Origin: Gnetum montanum
Lineage: Eukaryota; Streptophyta; Gnetopsida; Gnetales; Gnetaceae
Length of the DNA: 28,857 nt
Direction of reading: 5' to 3'
Assembly: GCA_015680685.1 (NCBI GenBank)
Contig: MNCI01000175.1
Span: forward strand, 165,544-194,400
Positions within the stretch are counted from its first letter, which is position 1, and each line of letters starts with the position of its first letter. Positions 19,625 to 28,857 of the stretch are shown here, one piece after another. The notes below the pieces were generated by a model. That model worked only from the letters and a program-made list of their open reading frames with translations. It had not been told where the DNA came from and did no database searches. The translations under genes were made by a program, and so were the position numbers.

Positions 19625-20659
19625 AGGTTAATGCAAGTGCACAACCTATGACATCCTATCGCCAAAAATTTGAACCTAGGTCTAGGGCCTTCTCCCCTCA
19701 GGATATTTGTCTTCTAGGACGAATTGAGGAGGAGGGTGTCAAACAAATGAGCGGCCAAGACTTCTTGAACACCCTAACCTAGGTTGGGCAAACCCTAAGG
19801 TAGAAAAATACCGCATTAAGCCTATACGACTTAGTCATAATATCCATCGCTCACTGCGAGGCTCTAGTCCGCATGTTAACAACAATCCCGATTTATGAAA
19901 ACATTCCAAAAGATGAGAAAGCTATCCACTCAGTCATACTTCCCTCCATACCCATGGAGTCCGCACCTCCACTAACTTTCAGCAACAAAGCCATTAAGGA
20001 AGATCCCAAAAAGGGTCAAGTGACTCTTGTGCCTCTCTTCATCACAATTTGGGTCGGTCGGTACCAAATCCGAAGGTTACATGTTGATGATGGGGTAGCC
20101 AAAAATGTCATCTCTTTGCCTATCATAGAGAAACTAGGGTTGGTCGACCAGATCAAACCAATAGCAACGTCGTGCCTATGGTCCTTCAATGGGGCACGTG
20201 TCCTGGTAAAAGGCACAGTTCATGTAAACTTCGTAGCAGGGAATGAGCTCCCCATAGATGTAACATTCATCGTAGTCGAAGAAATTCTCGGGTTTAACCT
20301 AATCTTGGGAAGATCGTGGTTAGCACAACTCGGGGTAGTCTCCTTGCCTATCCGCCAGGAAATCCACTTACCATATGAGGGTAGAGAGGTGATAATCCAT
20401 GGCGATGGGGTGGTAATGCAAGCAATTAGTAACCTAAACACAGAGCAAGGTTCAAAGGTTACTACCTCTGAAGATGAAGTGCCTGTTCATGCATGCACCA
20501 ATCATATAGCAAAGGGATCGGCCCAATGAAGTGACCCTCAAATAGAAAATGTCTGGGTGGAGTTGCCCTTTCAAGTAGAGGACAGTAACATGAGTGAAGG
20601 CCCTAGCGAAATGCCTCAACCTTACGTCCTGGTTAACCCACAAATGGTTAGGAGCTAGC
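19625..20659 (+). pseudogene. pro: Protease region of element C
   Basis: Aspartic protease (retropepsin-like) that would mature the gag-pol polyprotein. The frame used from about 19625 differs from that of the last gag segment, so a frameshift lies near 19615-19630. Stops occur at about 19780 and 19801 (TAG); it is open 19873-20529 (closing TGA), then readable to a TAG at 20657. Upstream, LSLYDLVIISIAHCEAL matches element B LSLYDLVMTSSAHREAL-like sequence. The active-site loop is HVDDGVAKNVI (~20080-20112), again Asp-Asp-Gly as in B, followed by FNGARVLVKGTVHVNFVAG, FNLILGRSWLAQ and IHLPYEGREVIIHGD. It ends about 110 bp before the hairpin repeats. Confidence 0.83.
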
Positions 20660-20765
20660 TACGCATAGCATAGTAGCCTTGCCACCTCCGACCAAGTTGC
20701 CATCCTTGCATATTTTCTTTCTACTTAGCCCGCCAGGGTGTCGTCTTTTCGGCATAATACACAAA

Positions 20766-21013
20766 CTACCTGAAATGGCCTAAAACTAGCAAACAACTCG
20801 AAATGGCCTAAAACTAAAAAATGGCCCAAATGGCCTAAAACTAGCATTATCACCTTTGCTTTATTCATCACACAAATGACCCGAAATGACCTAAAACTAG
20901 CAAATGGCCCTAAATGGCCTAAAACTAACAAATGGCCCGAAATGGCCTAAAACTAGCATTATCGCCTTTGCTTTATTCATCACGCAAACGGCCCAAAATG
21001 GCCTAGAACTAGC
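20766..21013 (+). repeat. GGCC-loop-GGCC-TAAAACTAGC repeats after protease (element C)
   Basis: Seven units near 20766, 20794, 20823, 20877, 20904, 20932 and 20989. The best are GGCC-CGAAAT-GGCC + TAAAACTAGC; two have a degenerate left arm and one has GACC in both arms, which cannot pair. The block 20833-20890 is repeated at 20945-21000 (period 112) with the phrase AGCATTATC.CCTTTGCTTTATTCATCAC. The tail and position match the first three units of the array in element B. Confidence 0.8.
20860..20977 (-). terminator. Candidate poly(A) signals of the antisense gene
   Basis: Two AATAAA hexamers on the minus strand (20977-20972 and 20865-20860), 220 and 332 bp beyond the antisense gene's stop codon. 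They are duplicated because they lie in the 112-bp direct repeat. Use as poly(A) signals is inference. Confidence 0.4.
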
Positions 21014-21196
21014 ATACCAAAGTGCAAAAACTTCACATGGCACACATGATAACACAAAATTGGTTTCCTTTCTGGAGTCTTGCATTTCAGTCAAATTTTT
21101 TTTTGCCTATTGGCAGGGTCGCCCATTAGCAAGGTCACCCATTGGCAGTATCTGTAAATTCTTCCAAAAAAAAGAGGGGGGTCCACCCTCATGCTC

Positions 21197-24100
21197 TCAC
21201 AAGCTATCCCTATTCGCATTTCCTTTGCCTTTTGTCTCTATCTCATCCACTTGCACATCGTCTGCTCCTATATTACCCCCCGTAGACACCTCATTCCTTC
21301 CCTCCATGGGCCTCACATCCTCATTAAGAGCCTGCACCCCAAAAGATAAAGTAGTTAGTAGGGGTAATAAATGCAATAAATGATAGCTGTAGCAAAGCAT
21401 CAAAGCGATTAACCTGAGGGAAGCCTGCGTCTGTCACAAGAGGTATTTGGTCTAGACCAAGCCTGAGACAACACTCAATCTCCTCCATTAAAATATTCAT
21501 CCAAGGCCTGTCATTAGGTTTAGCATTCGTAGCTACAACTTTCTCCCTTTCCAAAGTTGTCCATTTTAGAGGCCTTGGGGAGAGAGAGGTGGTGGCGGTC
21601 TCTCCTGTAGGAAGCATCACCCCTAAATATGGAGATTCTGTGACCTTCACCTGTTCTTTAAATTTGGCATAAGCCTCAGAAGCACCGATGGCCTTCACAA
21701 ATGCCTCGTACAAGAATGCCTCCACAGTAGCGTCTTTATACAGTCTTCGATAAGTTTCATTTTCTTGCTTGTATGTATATTTATGATCCCTCTGGATCTT
21801 CCCCCATTCGAAGATCTTGGCACTGATGTCCTTCATATCTTGGCACTTTTGGGCTAGCAAATCCATCTGCTTCTGCTGTTCAACTATTTCATGGGTGGAT
21901 TCTACATTCTGATGGACAATAGTCCAAACTCTAGTGTAATTAGCCACAACCCTTTGCAACTCCATAGGGTTGGGACTACAGTTTATGAGGAAATCAATCC
22001 TCAATTTGAGGTTCTCCACCTTGGTAGCCAATTTTGTCTCTCTCTGCTTGCTCCTATGGGCTCATTTCCACAATTCCTCATTGGTACATCTACATTCCCA
22101 TAGAGAGCACGTCGAGTGCAAGATGCATTTGTAAGCCTCGTCAAATATGCGACGAGACACTTCAGTCATGTCAGATGAGAGTGTGGGCACTATGCGAATC
22201 TCCATAGGTCAAGCCGGGTCTCACTTGAGCCAAGAGGATGTAGAAAGTATAGCAATCACGTTAACATAACATAAATCAATACGTTCAAGAGTTGTAGCGT
22301 AACAACATGGGGGCTATCAACACTCCTACTCACCTGCACGAGGATCCGCCTATTGAAGGTGTTTGATCATGTTATCAACAAGCCCCTGAACAAACGTAAA
22401 CTTGTTAGGAATTTCAGCCCATGACTCCGTCCGAAGCGGAGAAGGTCCTGAGACATCAATAGTAGCACTTGTTACACAATTAAGCATGACAACAATGGCC
22501 AAAGTGGACTACGGTAGGGTACATCCAAAGCCTAAACTCACCAGCATTCAGCTGTTGTCTTGCTTCATGCTGGTGCAAGACAATCGTGGTAGGTTGTATA
22601 GAAGGGTCAACCAAGTCCATAGAAACTCCTACCTCAAGTGTTGGTGCTTTTCCTTTTAGGAGGGTAGCATCTTTTTTATTTTGGGAAGACACCTCTTCAT
22701 TGGTAGGAAGAGGCTCCCTAACGAAAAGAGCCCCTGCCCCGGAGACAAGAGCTCCATTATTCCTAGCCGAGGCCCTTTCTTCCAAAGCTGAGCCCCCTGT
22801 GTCTTTATTTGTCACCCTCGTTTTGAGGGCCGACACTTCCTCATCACCTTCTTCTTCACCTTCTTCTTCTGCTGTCCACAAAGGGTATACACACAACAAA
22901 TCAAAGTTGGTTAACTCAAAACTGATACCATGCCACAAAGCACCACTTAGCTAAGCACGGAATAGCTGGCTCTCTAAACACTTACCAATGTGGGGTTGCT
23001 TTCACCGCAACTTGAACCGCAGTCTTTGCTCCTCTTCATGAGGGCTTTCCTTAGTAGTGGGAGGTCTCTTTCTCTGAAACTCTGCAGGCATGACCTCAAC
23101 CATAAGACGATCACTCTGGGTCACATTGTTGAGTATGGCAGGGGGAGTCTCCCCTACATTGTCCTGGCCACAAGCGCTATGAACTGTAAGACCTTTATTC
23201 ATTACAGAAAATAAATCCCAGACCATCTTCGGGGGAGCCTGGGCTTGCATGGTCTGAAAGACCTATCGAATCCATGACTTGGGAATTTGGTCATGGTCCA
23301 GCTCGGACTAGACCCCGTCCTCCTGGACCACCAGGAACTCCATGAAGCACTTTAAAAAGCCAATGTAGAAGGTGTAGTGTATGTTAGAGCGGGACTCCGT
23401 TTGCTCACGAAGCCCCAAAATCCTGGCCTACAAACCACTACACAGGAATTCGGCCCAGTTATAACGGGCCCCTACCTCCACGACTTCTCACATTACCTAA
23501 GCTTGCTCAAGCCCCAAGACCTTTCCTTGGGTGATCAATTGAGAGAATGCATAAGCATGAAAAATCGGGTATATCCCCATGGTAGGATCATCCTTAAGCT
23601 TTTCCATAGGGAACCCTTTCTACTCCATGGTGAGCCTCAGCCACTCCTTGATATGGTGCTTATGGAGGATCAACTCTTGCTTGCCCTTTGACATCACATC
23701 GGCCCCATCAGTAGGAATGCCAAACAAATTTGCAAATAGCTAGTCATTGATGTTAATGACCACCCGCACACCCTACATGTATGTGTGAAAGCGGCTCACC
23801 TGCCCAGAAAAGGAATTAACCAGGGAGAGCATCTCGGTAGCAGGAACACTCGAATTCAGCACCATAAACAAATCCATAAGCTTGGCCATCCAAATTCTTC
23901 TGAGCAAGGGGCCCAGAGCCCCTCATTCTAACCAGCTCTGGCTTGCTGATACCTCACCGTATTTAAAGTAGATGTTTCCCCCTTGCCTTCTAGCAATTGC
24001 CACCATCACTTCACGGGGCTTCTTTGCTCCTGCAGCAATACACACAAAACATACCTTAGCAAAAAAAAAATGACACCTGCTTGTTAACCCACTAGGTCTA

Positions 24101-25529
24101 TACAATGAAGGAAATAGTGGGAGTTTAGATGCTAGGACTGCTTCAAGCGTAACTTGCTTAAAAGGTTCTCTCCACTCCTTGTCTAGCCAACCCTTTGTCC
24201 TGAAATTACTGTAGAAAGAGGTGAGTGTGCATAGGTGGGAATGGTATCCTTCCTCGCAGTGAGCAATCACGCCCACGCACAGGCTCTTGGTAGAGGCAAA
24301 TTCTTGTAGGGCTAGCTGTGATATGGCCAATTTACCCGGCTGATCATGAACCCCCTCATCATTAAGATAGAACCTGGTGATAAGTGCACACTATTAACAC
24401 TTGGCCGAGCATAGCCAATGTCGCACAACCAAGAAAAATAAACATGTGAAACTCACCCGCCAATATAGTAAATGGTCCCCTATGGGTTTAGAAAGTATGT
24501 CGCCATATGGCACGTGAGGTACAATGTGTTGTAAGGATGATAACACTGGTATTTTGGCATGTCCCAGATCCAGGCCAAATGCCTCAACCCTATGGAGTGT
24601 TGGGTAGACCCTCCTCCCGGCCTGCTTGAAGCCACGTCGTCAGAAAGATATCTCAAGATGCCCCGATTTGTCCTTGACAGCAAAGTCTCTATTATGTTGG
24701 ACGCGCACGTCTCATCCGAGGAGGACCAAACCATGAGACTAAATTGGCTAAGGAGGAATTGCAAAAGGTCTCGCATCCCATCCCTAAACTAAACTACTCG
24801 ATCTCCCAAACGTATCGAGGGAGGGGGAGCGTTGGCCATATGTCTGCCTATATGACATAAGACTCCTTCAAGATCCAAAAAGATTAATCTAGACCTTGGC
24901 CCTACCCTGCATGACAGAAACAACAGATAGTGACATCAAATATGAACATAATACATGCGCAACATAGCAATGCCTAGCCGACCATAAGTGTAGTGTAGCA
25001 TAATCCTTGTTTATCATAGCATAACAAAGATGCAAAAGCCTAGCGTAATAAGAACATGCAAGTAACTTGGCATAGCAGTAAGATAACTAATAGCAGGCCC
25101 AAACAGAATACGCGCCTACATCATACGTAACTAAAGCCCCCAAAGGTTTCACGTCACGACATGTCAAGGTTTAGCAACTTAAAGGACCTTGGTCTAACAG
25201 CCGTGGTAACAACCACGATAGTAATGGCCTTGCATGTAACCACAATGAGTCCCTTGTACAATAGTGATGACCGAAAGAAAGCGAGACCGCAACAACACCA
25301 AAGCCAAAATGATGCAGCAACAGAAAATACCTATACCAAAACAAATGAGACAGAAAACTAGAGCAGAAGATGGTAGAAGGTGCAAGGAGAAAGGAATGGA
25401 AGAGACATAAAAACCTCACTGGGTCAATAGTGTGCCCTCCTGCACTAGAACACGTGCCTGCGGCCCACATCTCAAGGTCTTCTTCGCCTCCCTGACCTTC
25501 GCAAGCACCAACTGAGTCTTAGGATCCAT
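21197..25529 (-). pseudogene. Antisense seven-exon gene in the protease-RT spacer; N-terminal FCP1/NIF-like HAD domain
   Basis: Exons (minus): 25529-25420, 24906-24457, 24373-22986, 22871-22542, 22447-22334, 22219-21414, 21331-21197. All six introns (513, 83, 114, 94, 114, 82 nt) are GT-AG, every phase joins, and the total is 3333 nt: 1110 codons from MDPKTQLVL to NANRDSL plus TGA. Fifteen in-frame stops (10 TAG, 5 TGA, no TAA) interrupt it, with no frameshift. Residues ~42-225 resemble the FCP1/NIF HAD phosphatase domain: LIFLDLEGVLC (48-52, usual DxDGT), GMRDLLQFLL then MVWSSSDE (95-102), NTLYLTCHMATYFLNP (163-178, where NTLLVDDSP..LNP is usual). The middle (exon 3) has VRVVIN-LFANLFGIPTDG, loosely like plant-transposon-protein domains (weak). 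Exon 4 opens acidic (EEEGEEEGDEE); exon 6 is helical, probably coiled coil. It lies opposite the element's sense genes and probably had its own promoter. The product's role is unknown. Confidence 0.82.
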
Positions 25530-25884
25530 AGCCCTGCTAGCAGATTTACAACCTTCACCTTAGAAATTCGCCTCGATGTGGATTCACACAGTGACTCCAT
25601 GCCCTGAAATCGTCGAAGTGCTCCAACAAGGATTATGCGTTTCTAGGGCAAAAATAGCAAAATTACCAAGATTAAAACCCTATTTATGGTAGTAATAGAA
25701 AAATGAGGAAACTTCCTTTTTCTCTCTCCGATTAAGACGGGGTGTGGCATGCAGCGTAGCATGCTTTCCATGACATCACGACACTATTAGCATTTAAACC
25801 TCGGCACGCTTCANAGCATGCTTCAAGTCAGTTACTCACCTTTTCAAAAATAAAAATAATATGATAATATTTTTTTTGTATTAA
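25530..25884. other. Upstream region of the antisense gene
   Basis: Holds the putative antisense promoter, a palindrome GCATGCAGCGTAGCATGC at 25749-25766 (same GCTACG theme as the LTR), and a lone N at 25814. No coding sequence seen. Confidence 0.5.
25681..25688 (-). promoter_or_regulatory. Candidate TATA box of the antisense gene
   Basis: CATAAATA on the minus strand (in CCATAAATAGGG), 152 bp upstream of the ATG at 25529, with a purine-rich GAGAGAGAAAAAGG stretch (25716-25729) farther upstream. The spacing suits a plant core promoter with a ~120-nt 5' UTR. The assignment rests on motif and position only. Confidence 0.4.
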
Positions 25885-26194
25885 AGGTCTGAAAAGACCT
25901 TAAGCTAATAAACCTGGCATGATTATGTTCCTTAAGACTCAAAGATAGCAATTTCAACTAGTAATGGCCGCAGTCCGCAATAATGTCAAACAAAGTAATT
26001 ATGCTTCTTACATCAGTAATCACCTGACGTGCCTTAACATAAGGGTAGCATATTCCCTAATAGTTTCATGCCTTCATTCTTGCATTGGCCGCCTGATACG
26101 TCTCGTACTCACAATTCCATCTCTTTTATCATTATTTAGCGCAACAAGACTTTGCATGTCACAATATGACAACCCAAAATGACAATTAAACTAG
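25885..26194 (+). repeat. Second, decayed part of the hairpin array in element C
   Basis: The first unit is AGGTC-TGAAAA-GACCT + TAAGCTA (25885-25907), with a 5-bp stem of different sequence from the GGCC units but the same loop and a similar tail. Weaker units are GTTCCTTAAGAC (25927), GTCCGCAATAATGTC-AAAC (25973-25991) and TGAC-AACCCAAAA-TGAC + AATTAAACTAG (26167-26194). It lies on the far side of the antisense gene from the repeats at 20766-21013. Confidence 0.6.
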
Positions 26195-26359
26195 TGGTTT
26201 GGCATCCATATATAACTTCACACTTTACATCAACAATGTCTATGTCTTCAACTATCCTAGATCCCTATGCTTGGGAGGTACACCACGGCCCTGAGCAAGC
26301 AAACTATCAATCTTTACATCGCCTTATTTAGCAAGTCACATCTCAATGTTGCTTTGCAG
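26195..26359 (+). other. Non-coding stretch before pol, ending in an acceptor-like site
   Basis: No gene seen. It ends TTGCTTTGCAG at about 26349-26359, a good 3' splice-site sequence, after which the pol frame is readable; a second candidate GATGGCAG ends near 26419. Pea Ogre is known to splice an intron between protease and RT, and the geometry here is the same. No matching donor after protease is certain. Confidence 0.4.
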
Positions 26360-28857
26360 ATTTACGTTCTGCACAATCTCTGATGATCCTTACCCAAGCT
26401 TTCATCTTGTGATGGCAGGTTAAGCAAGAAATGGAAACCCACCATGCCTTGTCCATGCCTGTAATATTAACAGGGCCACAAGGCAAGCTCGCAAGATAGT
26501 TAAACCCCGACACAATCAACTGGGAGTTAGTTGCGATTCATACTATAGCAACCTTAGAAGCACCCCCGGATTTGCCCAAACACTTGGTCCATGTCCTAGA
26601 TTTGGAGGCTGGGGATGTAACCCAGGATCCACTCATTGAGATACCCATAACCACTACAAGAAGGGAGGTAAAGACATTAAGACTTAGCTCTCTCCTAGAT
26701 GCACAAATACATGAGGGCATAGTTAAAGCCTTGCAAGGACATGTTGACGTCTTCGCATGGTCATATGAAGATATGTCGGGTCTAGATCCATGGTTGATTC
26801 AGCATAATATCATCCTAGACCCCCACGTGAAGGTAGTCAAGTAAAAGGTACATAAAATCAAGCCAGAAATCATGCTAGCCATGAAGGATGAAATCACTAG
26901 GTTATATTGAGCAGGCTTCATCTGCGCAGTCGACTATTCAGAGTGGGTGTCCAACATCATTGTGGTTTTGAAGAACATAGGAGGGATACGAATGTGTATA
27001 GATTTTCAAGATTTGAACAAGGCAATGATCAAGGATAACTTTTCACTACCAAACATTGATCAACTCATCGACACCATGGCTGGGCATGCTTTGCTATCCT
27101 TCATGGATGGCTTCTTCGGATATTACCAAATCTACATCAACCCGGAACACCAGTTGTCAATAACCTTCATGACTCCATGGGAAACCTTCTGCTATACCAT
27201 GATGTCCTTTGGGCTCAAGAATGCTGGGGTGACATACCAGCAAGCCATGCCATACATTTTTAGTAACCACATCCTAGAAACATTAAATGATTACGTGGAC
27301 GATATAGCGGTTAAGTCTAAAGAGACGGTCCATCACCCGCATGACCTAGAGTTAGTCCTCAAGTACTGTCAAATGCAAGATTTGTGTCTTAATATTAAGA
27401 AATGCATCTTTAGAGTAAAGACCGGACGCATGTTAGGGTTTATAGTATCGGAGGCTGGAATATAGGTGGACCTAGACAAAGTCAAAGCTATCATCAACCT
27501 AGCGCCTCCCACAAACCTAAAAGAGTTACGTGGTCTACAAGGTAGAGTGCAATTCATTCGAACGTTTATAGCAAGATTGACTGATAAGTTACATCCCATG
27601 CAACATCTGCTGAGAAAAGGGGTTGACTTCAAGTGGACAGTCTAATGTCAACAAGCCTTTGACAACCTAAAGAAAGAATTCTTGCACCTACCAATAGTGT
27701 ACTCGTCGTAGAGGGACAAACCTTTCTTCATATACATTGTCACCTACGACGCATCCATAGCGGCACTGCTATGTCAGAAGTGGGACGATGGCTCTAAGAT
27801 ACCAGTGTATTACCTGAGCCACGAATTAATATCATACGAAGAAATTTACAATGAGGTGGAAAGGAATTACCTAGCCTTAGTGTTCGCGCTAAAAAGGTGG
27901 CGACACAACTTATTCTTTAGTACAACCAACATCATTTGCAAAAGCAATGTACTCCGAGCTATCACCAGCAACCTATACGAAAGTAGCAGGATAGCCCGAT
28001 GGAAGGCCATAACTACAGAATTTGATCTACGCTATGTGAGCCAATCATCGATAAAAGGCCAAGCCATAGTGACCCAACTTAGAGCCTCGCCAATTGATGA
28101 CCAAGCAGTCATCGATCCTGAGTTCCTAGACGAATATGTATGCAATGTCGCCATTGTCCCACTATATTTTGAGGAAACCTTACACTTCAATGGCACCTCA
28201 ACTATGCAAGGAGGTAGCGTCGCTGCCGTAATCACATTCCTCTCTGGGGAAATGTACCCGTCTGCTTATCGCTTTGCATTCCCGTGGACTAACAATGTGG
28301 CAGAATACAAGGGGCTACTCAGAGGTCTCTTAACTGCTCATGCACTGCATGTACAACACCTGGCGATCCAGGGAGATTCGAAACTGGTCGTGAATCAAAA
28401 CACAGAAGTTTACACTTGCAAGGCTACTCATATGCAACCCTACTGCGACCTAGCAAAGGTTTTACTAAAACAATTTGCAACCACTGATGTGCAACACGTG
28501 CCGTGCAGCGAGAATGGCATAGCAGATGCCTTAGCTACCCTCGCATTAAACATCCCATCGCATTCCTTGGAAAACTTGCCAAATACGATCATAGAATATG
28601 CAGAACCTATCACTTGAGTAGAACATGTGGCATTTGTTGACGCTGCGGACACCCCGGAATGGTATGATAACATTAAAGCATATTTACGACATGGCGGACT
28701 CCTAGGTGGATTGACATCGGGCCAGAGAAATGCAATCCGCAAGCACGCCTAGTAATATGTGCTCATAGGAAATGACACCCTATGTCGGCGGTCCTACGAT
28801 GGAATATTGTTGGTGTGCGTGGGTGGTGAGCAGGCACAGAAGGTAGTTAATGAGGTT
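26360..28857 (+). pseudogene. pol: pol of element C: RT, RNase H, archaeal RNase H, start of integrase
   Basis: One frame runs to the window edge with stops at 26497, 26842, 26908, 27463, 27643, 27709, 28615, 28750 and 28753, and no frameshift. RT (about 26840-27470): WVSNIIVVLK, RMCIDFQDLNKA, DNFSLPNIDQLID, LLSFMDGFFGYYQI, FGLKNAGVTYQQAM and the catalytic YVDD (27292-27303). RNase H (about 27700-28080): YDASIAALL, VYYLSHELI, NYLALVFALKRWRHNLF, ARWKAITTEFDLRYV. The second, archaeal-type RNase H (about 28180-28560): HFNGTST, TNNVAEYKGLLRGL, IQGDSKLVVNQ, ENGIADALATLA; its first catalytic Asp is Asn (AAT, 28189-28191). From 28750, YVLIGNDTLCRRSYDGILL is the usual start of the integrase zinc-binding region. 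The two-RNase-H order defines the Tat lineage. Confidence 0.9.

Larger units (their letters stand above)
14330..28857 (+). mobile_element. Element C: giant Tat-type Ty3/gypsy element, 3' end outside window
   Basis: Order on the plus strand: LTR, tRNA-Asn primer site, leader with tandem repeats, gag, protease, a ~6-kb spacer holding hairpin repeats and an antisense spliced gene, then RT, RNase H, archaeal RNase H and the first residues of integrase at the right edge. At least 14.5 kb are visible, so the full element would exceed ~17 kb. Two RNases H after RT are diagnostic of the Tat lineage (Ogre and relatives). All sense genes carry in-frame stops; the copy is dead. Confidence 0.85.

Noticed and set aside
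24030-24076. A seventh intron (GTGTCATTTT...CTGCAG) in exon 3 of the antisense gene
   Set aside because: At 47 nt it is too short for a plant intron, and its removal would shift the frame, which continues correctly without it.
21197-25529. Antisense gene as an unrelated host gene into which two different elements inserted on either side
   Set aside because: Gag-protease and pol on both sides share orientation and Tat lineage and both sides carry the same hairpin repeat family; this alternative stays possible until other copies are compared.

Overview
The window is nuclear DNA of a vascular plant, most likely a seed plant with a large repeat-rich genome. It holds only LTR-retrotransposon DNA and no recognisable single-copy host gene. 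The evidence is Ty3/gypsy gag, protease, reverse transcriptase and two RNases H (an RNase H plus a second 'archaeal-type' one, the hallmark of the plant Tat/Ogre lineage), primer-binding sites matching plant tRNA-Asp and tRNA-Asn, TATAAATA boxes in the LTRs, and small GT-AG introns. The species cannot be named from the sequence.

Layout. (A) 1-3203, minus strand: 5' part of a gypsy element with gag (running off the left edge), a tRNA-Asp primer-binding site and a 1085-bp LTR. 3204-4286 is AT-rich DNA without genes. (D) 4287 to about 6430, minus strand: a 3' LTR, its polypurine tract and a short internal stub carrying an 18-bp minisatellite. (B) about 6.7-14.16 kb, plus strand: gag-protease in one frame with six stop codons, an array of 12 small hairpins, no pol, a polypurine tract, then a 3' LTR that contains a ~180-bp satellite and a 412-base assembly gap. 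(C) 14330 to the right edge, plus strand: a giant Tat-type element with LTR, tRNA-Asn primer-binding site, tandem repeats in the leader, gag, protease, a ~6-kb spacer, then RT, RNase H, archaeal RNase H and the start of integrase.

The main discovery is in the spacer of element C between protease and RT. On the opposite strand lies a complete seven-exon gene (25529 down to 21197). Its six introns are all GT-AG, all splice phases match, and the exons total exactly 3333 nt (1110 codons plus stop). The N-terminal ~180 residues look like an FCP1/NIF-type HAD phosphatase fold. The frame is broken only by 15 TAG/TGA stops and no required frameshift. A gene with introns antisense to the element's genomic RNA can survive retrotransposition, because its introns cannot be spliced from the sense RNA. 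It has candidate TATA and poly(A) signals of its own and is bracketed by hairpin-like repeats that in element B form one uninterrupted array.

A second theme is arrays with conserved loops or tails and changing stems. One lies after protease in B and C (stems GGCC, GTC/GAC or AGGTC/GACCT, followed by a TAAACTR tail). Another lies in the transcribed part of LTR A (three units whose arms change together around fixed loops). All coding regions are decayed, mainly by stops expected from cytosine deamination (CAG to TAG, CGA to TGA, TGG to TAG/TGA).
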